Source of the DNA: Bog-756 sp963737625
Lineage (GTDB): Bacteria; Actinomycetota; Acidimicrobiia; Acidimicrobiales; RAAP-2
DNA length: 64,000 bases
Assembly: GCA_963737625.1 (NCBI GenBank)
Contig: CAVTTK010000001.1
Span: forward strand, 310,001-374,000
Direction: 5' to 3'
In this document: positions 7,038-15,745 of the stretch, one piece after another
Layout: the number at the start of each line of letters is the position of its first letter
Numbering within the stretch: the first letter of the stretch is position 1
The notes under the pieces: generated by a model
Databases searched by the model: none
Told to the model about the DNA's origin: nothing
Seen by the model: only the letters and a program-made list of their open reading frames with translations
Program-made: the position numbers and the translations under genes

Positions 7038-9383
7038 GTGGAAGCAGAGCAGCAGGCCGAGCAGGAGTTCGTGGACCTCGCCTACGCCCGTCTCGACGCC
7101 ATGCGGGACGATGCCAACGCCATGCTCGAAGGAGTCCTCGACCTGGGTCGGGGCGGGACCTTCCAGTCCCGTACCGAGCGGGATGTGATCGTCCGGACCA
7201 GCCTGGCCCGGCTCGAGCAGCTCGACATCGGCGACCAGGCCCTGACCTTCGGCCGAATCGACCGGATACCGGACGGGGTCGGCGGGGCCACACCCGGACA
7301 GAACGTCCACAACGGGCAGAACGGGCAGAACGGCACCCCCCCCACCAACGGGACCGGTGCCGGACCCCACGACACCGAGACCTTCCACATCGGCCGGCTG
7401 GCCATCCACAGCGCCGATCATGATCCCCTGGTCGTCGACTGGCGGGCCCCGATCGCCGAGCCCTTCTATCGGGCCACCGGTCGCGACCCCCAGGGCCTGG
7501 TCCTCCGTCGCCACCTGGCCCTCGAGGGCCGGCGCGTCGTGGGCCTCGAGGACGAGAGGTTCTCCGCCCCGGGATCCACGGACGAACCCGACTACTCGGC
7601 CGAGGGGACCGATGCCGACGGCGAGGGCGGGGGCGAGCTCATCGTCAGCGATCTGCCCATCGGAGGGCCCGCCGCCCTGCTGGCCGCACTGGACCGGGCC
7701 CGCTCCGGCCGGATGACCGACATCGTGTCGACCATCCAACGCGAGCAGGACGAGATCATCCGGGCCCCCCTGGCCGGGGTGCTGGTCGTCCAGGGTGGTC
7801 CCGGAACCGGTAAGACGGCCGTTGCCCTGCACCGGGCTGCCTACCTCCTCTATACCCACCGCTTCCCCCTCGAGCGGCAGGGGGTGCTGGTGGTGGGTCC
7901 GAACCCTCTGTTCCTCCGGTACATCGAACAGGTGCTGCCGTCGCTGGGTGAGACGGGTGTCACCCTGTCCACCGTCTCGGGCCTGGTGACGGAGATCCGC
8001 ACGAAGGCCAACGGACCGGTCGACGTGGCCCGGCTGAAGGGCGACGCCCGGATGGCCACGGTGGTGGCCCGGGCGGTCCGCACCCGTCAGCGGGCCCTGG
8101 CCGAGGACGTGGCCGTCCCCTACGGCGCCCTCTTGTTGCGGCTGACCCGGCGGGACAGCGGGCGGATCGTGGAGTCGGTCCGTCGTCGTCCCGGCACCCA
8201 CAACGCCCGCCGCCGGATGGTGGAGCAGTCCGTGGCCCAGCTGTTGGCCGACCGGGCCCGCCAGACCCAGCAGACGCTGGGCGTCGGTGTCCCGGCGTCG
8301 GTCACCGCCTTCCCCGGCTACGAGGACCCTTCCGAGCTGGCCGAGGACGAGTTCGACATCGAGGACTTCACCCGGAAGGTGAAGCGGGTGCCCGAACTGG
8401 CCGAGGCCCTCGATCGCATGTGGCCGAGGCTCTCGCCCCACGAACTCCTCCACGATCTGTTCGGGGCCCCGCCGCTGATCGCCGCGGCGTCCCGGGGTGT
8501 GCTCACCGACGAGGAGCAGGCCCTGTTGTATCGACCCCGCTCGGCGTCGTTCGATGAGGTGGCGTGGACCCCGGCCGATGCCGCCCTGGTCGACGAGGCC
8601 CGCTCGCTGCTCGGGCCGCGGGCCGGTGGCGCCGAGGACGGGGTGCGCAAGTACGGCCACATCGTGGTGGACGAGGTCCAGGACCTCTCGCCCATGCAGC
8701 TGCGGATGCTCACCCGGCGCTCGCTGTCGGGATCGATGACCGTGGTCGGGGACATCGCTCAGGCCACCGCCCCGTGGGCGCCGACCTCGTGGTCGGATAT
8801 CACCGACCATCTGCCCCGGCGGCGACCGGCGCGTTCGGTGGAACTGACCGTCAGCTACCGGACGCCGGCGGAGGTTCTGGCCGTGGCCACCCGCGTCCTG
8901 GCGGTGGCGGCCCCGGAGCTGTCGCCCCCGACGCCGGTGCGCCGCACCGAGGTGGAGCCGAGGATGATCGCCGTCACCGACGACCGCGGCACCTCGGCCG
9001 GGGCCACGCTCGGAGACCTGGCCCGGCGGGTGGCCGAGGTGGCCGGGGAGGAGGTCCGAGCGGTGGCGCCGGGCCGGGTGGCCATCCTGGCCCCCGAGTC
9101 GCTGCTCCCGGTGCTGTCCGAGGCCCTGGCCGTGGCCGAGCTGCCGGTGGTCGACGCCCGGGACATGCGCAAGGGGGGCCTGTCCGAACCGCTGGTGCTG
9201 CTGGCCGCCGACAGCGCCAACGGGCTCGAGTTCGACTCGGTGGTGGTGGTGGAACCCGGGCTGATCGCCGGCGGGACGGCCCGGGGGCTGCGGACCCTGT
9301 ACGTGGCGCTGACCCGACCCACGCAACGGCTGAGCGTGGTCCATCTGGCCCCCCTTCCCGCCGCGCTGGGCCAGACCCCCTAG
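7038..9383 (+). CDS. helD: HelD-like superfamily I helicase, RNA polymerase recycling factor
   Basis: UvrD/Rep-related ATPase of the HelD family, which removes stalled RNA polymerase from nucleic acid. Walker A is GGPGTGKT with Lys259, followed by AVALHRAAYLLYTHR, a HelD hallmark. Later motifs include DEVQDLSPMQLRML, VVGDIAQATAPWAP, SYRTPAEVL and the C-terminal VALTRPTQRL. At 781 residues the length is normal. GTG at 7038 was chosen because GGAGG lies five bases upstream; the frame is open further back without initiation signals. An Asn/Gly-rich stretch (VHNGQNGQNG) near residue 95 looks like a small linker expansion. Confidence 0.9.
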   Translation: MEAEQQAEQEFVDLAYARLDAMRDDANAMLEGVLDLGRGGTFQSRTERDVIVRTSLARLEQLDIGDQALTFGRIDRIPDGVGGATPGQNVHNGQNGQNGTPPTNGTGAGPHDTETFHIGRLAIHSADHDPLVVDWRAPIAEPFYRATGRDPQGLVLRRHLALEGRRVVGLEDERFSAPGSTDEPDYSAEGTDADGEGGGELIVSDLPIGGPAALLAALDRARSGRMTDIVSTIQREQDEIIRAPLAGVLVVQGGPGTGKTAVALHRAAYLLYTHRFPLERQGVLVVGPNPLFLRYIEQVLPSLGETGVTLSTVSGLVTEIRTKANGPVDVARLKGDARMATVVARAVRTRQRALAEDVAVPYGALLLRLTRRDSGRIVESVRRRPGTHNARRRMVEQSVAQLLADRARQTQQTLGVGVPASVTAFPGYEDPSELAEDEFDIEDFTRKVKRVPELAEALDRMWPRLSPHELLHDLFGAPPLIAAASRGVLTDEEQALLYRPRSASFDEVAWTPADAALVDEARSLLGPRAGGAEDGVRKYGHIVVDEVQDLSPMQLRMLTRRSLSGSMTVVGDIAQATAPWAPTSWSDITDHLPRRRPARSVELTVSYRTPAEVLAVATRVLAVAAPELSPPTPVRRTEVEPRMIAVTDDRGTSAGATLGDLARRVAEVAGEEVRAVAPGRVAILAPESLLPVLSEALAVAELPVVDARDMRKGGLSEPLVLLAADSANGLEFDSVVVVEPGLIAGGTARGLRTLYVALTRPTQRLSVVHLAPLPAALGQTP

Positions 9384-9384
9384 A

Positions 9385-9399
9385 CGGCCGGACCGGCCG
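9385..9399. other. GC palindrome just after helD
   Basis: CGGCCGGACCGGCCG is a perfect 7-1-7 inverted repeat beginning one base after the helD stop. It could act in transcription termination, but there is no T-run and the minimal loop is too small unless the stem frays. Confidence 0.25.
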
Positions 9400-9583
9400 G
9401 GCGGACCTGGGCGCCCGTCCCGTTGCCGCCACCCCGACCCGACCGCCGCGGGACGGGTTTCGGGCCGAGGATTGTAGACCAGCCGATGCTCGGAATGGTG
9501 GCTTTCGGCGGGCCTGGCGGCGGCCTCCGAGGGCCCCCGGCCCGAGTTGGCCCAACCGGCCGAAGTTCGACTAAAACTACGGC

Positions 9584-10195
9584 GTGACTCAGGCCCTCGC
9601 CGCCGAACCGGCGGTCACCACCCGCCAGCGCCACCGCCCCGACAAGCCGTCCATGCTGGCGGTGGGAGTCATCATCTGGCTGGGTTCCGAGGTCATGTTC
9701 TTCAGCTCGCTGTTCGCGTCGTTCTTCACCATCCGGGCCCACGCCTCGGTGTGGCCGCCGCCGGGCACCCACCTCGACACCGTCCGGGCCGGGATCTTCA
9801 CCCTGATCCTGGTGGCCTCGAGTTTCACCATGCAGAAGGCCGTCTGGGACCAGGAGCGCGGCGACCGGAGCAAGGCCAAGATCTGGGTGGTGGCCACCCT
9901 GGTGCTCGGGGCTCTGTTCGTGGCCAACCAGTTCTACGAGTGGGTCAGCCTGTCCCACGACCCCGCCACCAATCCCACCCACACCGCGTTCGGGTCGCTC
10001 TTCTACATCATGTCCGGGCTCCACGGCCTGCACGTGACACTCGGTCTGGCGGCCATGATCTTCCTGTTGGCCCGATTGCGAGGTCCCAAGGGCGATCCGG
10101 GGGAGACCGCGGTCTTCCAGGGCGTGAGCTACTACTGGCACTTCGTCGATGTGGTCTGGGTCGGCCTCTACGCCTGTCTCTTCCTACTCAAATAG
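9584..10195 (+). CDS. ctaE: Cytochrome c oxidase subunit III
   Basis: A 203-residue subunit of the aa3-type heme-copper oxidase with five predicted membrane segments. Recognisable stretches include GSEVMFFSSLFASFF, GLHGLHVTLGL and YYWHFVDVVWVGLY at the C terminus. The start is GTG, with TAAAAC thirteen bases upstream as a possible -10 of a leaderless transcript. It directly precedes qcrC, as in other actinobacteria, where the bc1 complex and aa3 oxidase form one supercomplex. Confidence 0.95.
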   Translation: MTQALAAEPAVTTRQRHRPDKPSMLAVGVIIWLGSEVMFFSSLFASFFTIRAHASVWPPPGTHLDTVRAGIFTLILVASSFTMQKAVWDQERGDRSKAKIWVVATLVLGALFVANQFYEWVSLSHDPATNPTHTAFGSLFYIMSGLHGLHVTLGLAAMIFLLARLRGPKGDPGETAVFQGVSYYWHFVDVVWVGLYACLFLLK

Positions 10196-11161
10196 ATGGG
10201 ACCCCGGATCCGCACTGTGCTCCGCGCCCGGATCGCCGCGCCCGCCGCCCTGGTGGGAAGCGTGGCCATCGTCGGCCTCCTGACCTTCTCGCCGGGAGCG
10301 GCCCAGGCCGACTCGACGCCGACCACCACCCTGGTCGCCACCCCGGGCGGTGCCGTCGCCGTTCCCATCAGCGTCCCGACCACCACGCTGCCCGACCTGA
10401 CCACCACGGCTACCACGTTGCAGCCCCATGTCACGGCGGTCACCCCGGCGGGGGTCGTCAAGTACGCCGCCCCCTCCAACCAGACCGGACTGTTCTACGT
10501 GACGCTGCCCAAGGCCTTCGAGGCGCCGGGTCAGGCCCTCTTCTCGGCCAACTGCTCCAGCTGCCACGGACCCGAGGCCCTCGGGACCACTCGGGCTCCG
10601 CCCCTGCAGGGCCTGGGGGCGGGCACCGTCGACTTCTGGGTGTCCACCGGCCGGATGCCGTTGGCCAACTCCAGCGTCCAGGCCATCCGCAAGCCCTCCC
10701 GGTTCAACCGCCTCCAGACCCTGGAGATCTCGGCCTGGGTGCAGTCCCTCACCCCCGGCCAAGGGCTCAAGGTCCCCGTGGTCAACACCAATCAGGCCGA
10801 CCTGGAAGCGGGCAACACCCTGTTCACCCTGAACTGCGCGGCCTGCCACACCATCACCGGCGCCGGGGACGCCCTGATGGACGGGGCCTACGCGCCCAGC
10901 CTGCACCTGGCCACCCCCACCCAGATCGTCGAGGCCATCCGGTCCGGTCCGGGCAACATGCCCCACTTCAGCGAGGGCAACATCACCAACACCGAGGCCC
11001 GGGACATCGCCTCGTACGTGCACGGGGTCATCCAGCACCCGTCCAATCCCGGTGGCGTGGGCCTGGGCGGGATCGGCCCGGTGGGTGAAGGCTTCGTCGG
11101 CCTCCTGGTCGGTGTGGGCATCTTGATGCTCGTCTGCTTCTGGATCGGAGACCGCACGTGA
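10196..11161 (+). CDS. qcrC: Cytochrome bc1 complex diheme cytochrome c subunit
   Basis: Carries electrons inside the bc1-aa3 supercomplex, replacing soluble cytochrome c. An N-terminal signal/anchor (residues 9-38) is followed by a Thr/Pro-rich linker (41-90). Two c-type heme sites follow, CSSCH (Cys120, Cys123, His124) and CAACH (Cys214, Cys217, His218), then a C-terminal membrane helix near residues 295-318. The ATG abuts the ctaE stop, and the stop overlaps the qcrA GTG, so the genes form a coupled operon. Confidence 0.95.
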   Translation: MGPRIRTVLRARIAAPAALVGSVAIVGLLTFSPGAAQADSTPTTTLVATPGGAVAVPISVPTTTLPDLTTTATTLQPHVTAVTPAGVVKYAAPSNQTGLFYVTLPKAFEAPGQALFSANCSSCHGPEALGTTRAPPLQGLGAGTVDFWVSTGRMPLANSSVQAIRKPSRFNRLQTLEISAWVQSLTPGQGLKVPVVNTNQADLEAGNTLFTLNCAACHTITGAGDALMDGAYAPSLHLATPTQIVEAIRSGPGNMPHFSEGNITNTEARDIASYVHGVIQHPSNPGGVGLGGIGPVGEGFVGLLVGVGILMLVCFWIGDRT

Positions 11162-12114
11162 GCGACGAGTCCCCCCGCCTCGAAGGCCCGCTCCCGCCGG
11201 CCGCCCTCGACGACCCCCATCTCCAGCCCTACGCCAAGAGGCCCGAGGCGGCCCAGGCGGTGGCCGCGGTCGCCCTGATCGTCGGCTTCCTCGGCTTCAT
11301 CGGGTTCGGCGTGGCCTACTGGGTGGCGGCCAACACCCAGTGGGAGGCCATCACCCTCGGGGTGGGCCTGCTGGCCCTGGGCTTCGGCGTGACCGCCTGG
11401 GGCAAGTACCTGATGCCCCAGGGGCCCTTCGTCGAGGAGCGCCACGAGTTCCACTCCACCGATGAGGAACGCGAGGCCATGACGGCGGCCATCACCCAGC
11501 GCGGGGGCATGGTGGTCAAGCGCCGGAAGCTCCTGGGCGGCCTCTTCGCCCTGGGGTCCACGGCCATGGGTATCGTGCTCCTCTTCCCCCTCCTGCGGTC
11601 GCTCGGGCCCAAGCCGGCCAAGGCCGAGGACCTCCACGGGCCGACGGCCAACTCCCTCTTCACCACCAATTGGAGGAAGGGGAGCCAGCTGGTCACCGTG
11701 GACGGCCGCGCCGTGACCGTCACCGACCTCGCCGTGGGCGGGGTACTGACCGTCTTCCCCCGCGGCTTCGCCGGGTCCTCGCCCGACCAGGTCATCCTGA
11801 TCCGCCTGGCCGAACAGCTGCAGCGCCTGACCCCGCCGGGCAAGACCAGCTGGGGTGTGGCCGGATACGTGGCCTACTCCAAGATGTGCACCCACCTGGG
11901 CTGCCCGGTCGGGCTCTACCAGGAGCAGACCCAGCAGCTGGTCTGCCCCTGCCACCAGTCCATCTTCAACGTGCTGGCCGGCGCGGTGCCCGAGTTCGGA
12001 CCCGCCCCCCGCCCCCTGCCCCAGCTACCGATCACCGTGAACGACGCCGGGTACCTGGTGGCCGAGGGCGGATTCGACCAGGCCGTCGGCCCCGGATTCT
12101 GGGAGCGGCCATGA
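11158..12114 (+). CDS. qcrA: Rieske iron-sulfur subunit of the bc1 complex
   Basis: A 318-residue actinobacterial-type Rieske protein with three membrane segments (about 39-60, 64-85, 125-147) instead of one. The [2Fe-2S] ligands are seen in CTHLGC (Cys244, His246) and CPCHQS (Cys263, His266). Cys249 and Cys265 would form the conserved disulfide. Starts with GTG overlapping qcrC and ends overlapping the qcrB ATG (ATGA). Confidence 0.95.
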   Translation: MSDESPRLEGPLPPAALDDPHLQPYAKRPEAAQAVAAVALIVGFLGFIGFGVAYWVAANTQWEAITLGVGLLALGFGVTAWGKYLMPQGPFVEERHEFHSTDEEREAMTAAITQRGGMVVKRRKLLGGLFALGSTAMGIVLLFPLLRSLGPKPAKAEDLHGPTANSLFTTNWRKGSQLVTVDGRAVTVTDLAVGGVLTVFPRGFAGSSPDQVILIRLAEQLQRLTPPGKTSWGVAGYVAYSKMCTHLGCPVGLYQEQTQQLVCPCHQSIFNVLAGAVPEFGPAPRPLPQLPITVNDAGYLVAEGGFDQAVGPGFWERP

Positions 12115-13607
12115 TCGACAAGACCATCGACCGCTCACTCAAGTGGGTGGACGACCGTCTGGGCGTGGCCAAGGGCGGCCGCACCTTCCTCGACAAGATC
12201 TTCCCCGACCACTGGTCCTTCATGCTGGGGGAGATCGCCCTGTACTCCTTCGTGGTGCTGTTGGCCACCGGCGTGTTCCTCTCCCTGTACTACGTGCCGT
12301 CGGCTCACGAGATCGTCTACCACGGCTCCTACGTCCCCCTGCGGGGCCAGCGGGTGTCCGAGGCCTACTCCTCGTCGGTGGGGCTCTCCTTCGACGTGCG
12401 CTCGGGTCTCCTGATGCGCCAGGCCCACCACTGGGCCGCCGACATCTTCCTCGGCTCCATCGCCGTCCACATGGCCCGGGTCTTCTTCACCGGTGCCTTC
12501 CGCAAGCCCCGGGAGTTCAACTGGATCGTCGGCGTGACCATGCTCATCCTGGGCATCGTCAACGGCTTCCTTGGCTACTCGCTCCCCGACGACCTGGTCT
12601 CGGGCACCGGTATCCGCATCGCCTACTCCATCATCGAGTCGATCCCTGTGGTCGGGAGCTATCTGGGCTTCTTCGTCTTCGGGGGCAACTATCCGGGCAA
12701 CGGGGTGATCATCCCCCGCTTCTTCATCCTCCACGTCCTCATCGTGCCGCTCATACTCATCGGGTTGCTCGCCGCCCACCTGGGGCTGCTGGTCAAACAG
12801 AAGCACACCCAGTTCAAGGGGAAGGGGAAGACCGAGCACAACGTGGTGGGCTCACCCATGTTCCCCACCTTCATGGCCAAGACCACCGGCTTCCTCTTCA
12901 TGACCACGGCCGTGATCTTCCTGCTGGGCGGCTTCGCCCAGATCAACCCCATCTGGCAGTTCGGCCAGTACGAGCCGTATCAGATCTCCTACGCCGTGCA
13001 GCCGGACTGGTACATGGGCTGGCTGGACGGCGCCCTGCGCATCATGCCCAGCTGGGAATGGGTGGGCTGGGGGCACACCATCCCCCTGGAGGTCTTCCTG
13101 CCCGCGGTGATCTTCCCCGGGCTGATCTTCAACATCCTGTTGATCTGGCCCTTCATCGAGTCCAGGCACACCAAGGACCTGGCGTACCACAACCTCTTGG
13201 ACCGGCCCCGGGACCGTCCCAAGCGCACGGGTGCCGGGGCGGCCATGCTCACCCTGCTGGGCATGACGTTCTTTGCCTCGTCCACCGACGTCATGGCCAA
13301 CTTCTTCGACCTGCCCCTCAAGGCGGTCCTGTGGTTCTTCCGGTTCGCCGTCGTCATCGCCCCGATCATCGCCTACTTCCTGACCGTCAAGATCTGTGAG
13401 GAGATGCGGGCGGCCGAGGGCATCGGCAAGCGCAAGCGGGCCCTGGTCGTCTCCCGGTCGGCCAGCGGCGAGTACACGACCACCGAGTCGGAACCCCGTC
13501 CTGGAGACGGCTCCGAGGAGCTCGAGGCCGTACCCGTGCCCACCTTCATCGACCTGGTTCCCCCGGAACTGGCCACCGGTGAGGGTGTTCGCCGGGTCAT
13601 GCGCTGA
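12111..13607 (+). CDS. qcrB: Cytochrome b subunit of the bc1 complex
   Basis: A 498-residue polytopic protein holding hemes bL and bH and the quinol-oxidising Qo site. Visible are the heme-ligand region QAHHWAADIFLGSIAVH, GFLGYSLPDDLVSGTG, and the Qo motif in QPDWYMGWLDGALRI, the PDWY form used by actinobacteria. A charged C-terminal tail of about 60 residues follows the last helix. The ATG at 12111 overlaps the qcrA stop, and the preceding in-frame extension is a shadow of qcrA. Confidence 0.95.
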   Translation: MIDKTIDRSLKWVDDRLGVAKGGRTFLDKIFPDHWSFMLGEIALYSFVVLLATGVFLSLYYVPSAHEIVYHGSYVPLRGQRVSEAYSSSVGLSFDVRSGLLMRQAHHWAADIFLGSIAVHMARVFFTGAFRKPREFNWIVGVTMLILGIVNGFLGYSLPDDLVSGTGIRIAYSIIESIPVVGSYLGFFVFGGNYPGNGVIIPRFFILHVLIVPLILIGLLAAHLGLLVKQKHTQFKGKGKTEHNVVGSPMFPTFMAKTTGFLFMTTAVIFLLGGFAQINPIWQFGQYEPYQISYAVQPDWYMGWLDGALRIMPSWEWVGWGHTIPLEVFLPAVIFPGLIFNILLIWPFIESRHTKDLAYHNLLDRPRDRPKRTGAGAAMLTLLGMTFFASSTDVMANFFDLPLKAVLWFFRFAVVIAPIIAYFLTVKICEEMRAAEGIGKRKRALVVSRSASGEYTTTESEPRPGDGSEELEAVPVPTFIDLVPPELATGEGVRRVMR

Positions 13608-13629
13608 CCGTCCACCGCACTCCAGGTTC

Positions 13630-15546
13630 TTAGCTGGCCACCACGAACGACGGGATCTGGTCGGGACGGAAGGCCACCACGGCGCACAGGCAGGCGTGGC
13701 GGACCACGACCCGGTTGAGGACGGCCAGGCGCTTCAGGGCACCCGGTGACAGGCCGGGAACGGCGGCGAGCTCGCCGGCCACCTGGGCCGTCAGCAGGTC
13801 GCCGATCTGGCCCGAGCGACCGGCGGCGGTCAGCTGTCCGGCCAGGGTGCGTTGGAGGTCCACCAACTCGGCCTGCTGGCCGTTCGGCAGTGGGTGGGAC
13901 ACGGCCAGGACGTGGGCGGCCGGCGCAGCCGACAGGATGCTGTAGAGCTCGCTCTCCTCGATGACGAACCAGACCCAACCGACCTGCGACGGGGTGGCGG
14001 TGCGGCCATAGCCGTACTCGTAGCCCAAGCCGCGGTCGACATAGACGGGCCTGCCCTCCCGGGCCAGCTGGTCCACGACGGCGCCGGTCAGGCCCCCGAG
14101 CACGGACCCGTAGCTCCGCACCAGGACGGGACCACCCGGTTGCCCCTCGTGCTCCAATTGGGTGACGATCGTCACCGCCGCCGGCTCCATCGGTGACACC
14201 GGACCGTCCGAGGCCGCCGCCGTCCGGGTGACGCTGACCGAGGCCAGCAGGGTCACCGCGGCCAGCAGGCAGCACAGGGTGGCGACGGCCCACCGGCGGA
14301 CACCCGGGAGCGTCTCCGCCACCACGACCAGGCTCAGCACCACGGTGGCGGCTCCCAGGGGGATGCGCCACAGGAACAGGTAGGGAAGGGCCTCACCGGT
14401 GAGCACCGACAGAGCGGCCGCCCCGGACACCACGGCCACGCCCAGCAGCTCGGCCAGGGCGACGAGGTCGTCCCGGCGTCGCCGGCGGGCCAGGCCCCAC
14501 GACGCCCCGATCAGGACCACGGGGACCAGGTTCCAGGCCAACGGGGAGGGCAGGGTCAACGAGGAGTAGCTGACGGCCGGATCCGGTCCACCGAGCCACG
14601 GTGGCGGCCAGCGGAACTCGGTGGCCAGGTACCCCAGCGCCCGGTGGATCCCGAGGACCGGCCCGAGCCCGGCCGGCCCGTGGCCGAGGGCGGACTGGAC
14701 GATGCGGACCAGGTTGCCCGGAGGGTGGGCCACGGCGTCCACCACCACGGGAACGAACCACAGCACTCCCACCACCAGGAGGGGGAGGCGCCAGAGCGAC
14801 CACCGCCCCAGCGATCGGCCGGCCCGGCGCTCGGTCACGGCCAGCCGGACCAGGGCCCAGACCCCGACGGCCGCCACCGGTAGGGCGTAGCCGATGTGGG
14901 TCTGGACGAGGAGGGAGGCCACGAAGGCCATGCCCACCAATCGCCGGCTCTGTCCGGCGGCCACCAGCCACGCCTGGAGCAGCAGCAGGGTGAAGAAGGG
15001 CAAGGGCAGATACGGGTTCCACAGCTGCTGGAAGAGCACCGGGCCAATGGCCCAGGAGGACAGGGTGCTCACCGCCACCCACGGGACCATCCACCGGAAC
15101 CCGCCCCACGTCCACGACAGGCGGGCGGTCCAGACCACGGCCAGGCCCTGGAGGGTCACGTTGCCGACGATCAGGGACCAGCCCTGCTGGTGCAGTGCCC
15201 AGGAGATCGGGGCCAGCAGGTAGTACATCATGGGGCCAGGGTGATCCCATCCGAAACGGCTGTACGCCCCGGTGAGCGGCGTGTTGGCGGAGAAGGTCCA
15301 GACGTCACGGATCCGGAGGTCCTCGATGGCCTGGTCCGCCACCGGCACATACGGATGCCCCCAGCGCTGCAGGAGCACCGTCACCATGGGGAGGAGGGCC
15401 ACCGCCACGACGGTGACTGCCGCGGCCACCCGGCCGGCCCGCCGCATGGCGCCCCGCCGGGGCTCGTCCCCGACGGGGCGCCGCTCGCCTCGGGGCTCGA
15501 CCGGCCCGCCCGGGCGGTCACCGCCATCGTCCGACTGGCGGGCCAT
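13630..15546 (-). CDS. Polytopic membrane protein, possibly GT-C type glycosyltransferase
   Basis: About eleven predicted membrane helices follow a charged N terminus, with a C-terminal soluble region of about 170 residues. The first large loop holds an acidic stretch (VADQAIEDLRIRDVWT) and GWDHPGPMMYYLLAP, features that resemble lipid-linked sugar transferases. No definite catalytic motif was recognised, so the function is a guess. The start is uncertain: GTG at 15609, ATG at 15546 and ATG at 15447 are all possible, none with a strong ribosome-binding site. It converges with qcrB, 22 bases away. Confidence 0.6.
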   Translation of the reverse strand: MARQSDDGGDRPGGPVEPRGERRPVGDEPRRGAMRRAGRVAAAVTVVAVALLPMVTVLLQRWGHPYVPVADQAIEDLRIRDVWTFSANTPLTGAYSRFGWDHPGPMMYYLLAPISWALHQQGWSLIVGNVTLQGLAVVWTARLSWTWGGFRWMVPWVAVSTLSSWAIGPVLFQQLWNPYLPLPFFTLLLLQAWLVAAGQSRRLVGMAFVASLLVQTHIGYALPVAAVGVWALVRLAVTERRAGRSLGRWSLWRLPLLVVGVLWFVPVVVDAVAHPPGNLVRIVQSALGHGPAGLGPVLGIHRALGYLATEFRWPPPWLGGPDPAVSYSSLTLPSPLAWNLVPVVLIGASWGLARRRRRDDLVALAELLGVAVVSGAAALSVLTGEALPYLFLWRIPLGAATVVLSLVVVAETLPGVRRWAVATLCCLLAAVTLLASVSVTRTAAASDGPVSPMEPAAVTIVTQLEHEGQPGGPVLVRSYGSVLGGLTGAVVDQLAREGRPVYVDRGLGYEYGYGRTATPSQVGWVWFVIEESELYSILSAAPAAHVLAVSHPLPNGQQAELVDLQRTLAGQLTAAGRSGQIGDLLTAQVAGELAAVPGLSPGALKRLAVLNRVVVRHACLCAVVAFRPDQIPSFVVAS

Positions 15547-15707
15547 CCATCCGGGAAACTCGGGCGCCGGCCTGCCGGCAACGGCCGGGAGGTGGTCTAC
15601 GACGGACACGGGATCAGGTGGGCAGGGGGCTGGGCAGGCCGGTGGCGACGGTCGTCGCGCGGGTCATGGGTGGACAGTAGGGGAGGTCGCGCGCAGGGTC
15701 AACGGCG

Positions 15708-15737
15708 TTGGTGAGCCGGGATGGCACCCCTTAGGAT
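15708..15737 (+). promoter_or_regulatory. Leaderless-type promoter of the M20 peptidase
   Basis: -35 TTGGTG (15708-15713), 18-base spacer, -10 TAGGAT (15732-15737). The ATG begins eight bases after the -10, so transcription should start at or within a base or two of the start codon. Confidence 0.5.
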
Positions 15738-15745
15738 CACGTGCC

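Noticed and set aside
8842..8860. CTGAC...GTCAG-like sequence inside helD
   Set aside because: Arms are one base apart instead of five, and it lies mid-gene; not counted as an operator.
6390..9344. 984-codon minus-strand open frame opposite helD
   Set aside because: Covers a well-supported gene on the other strand and continues into hemE out of frame; composition is that of a shadow.
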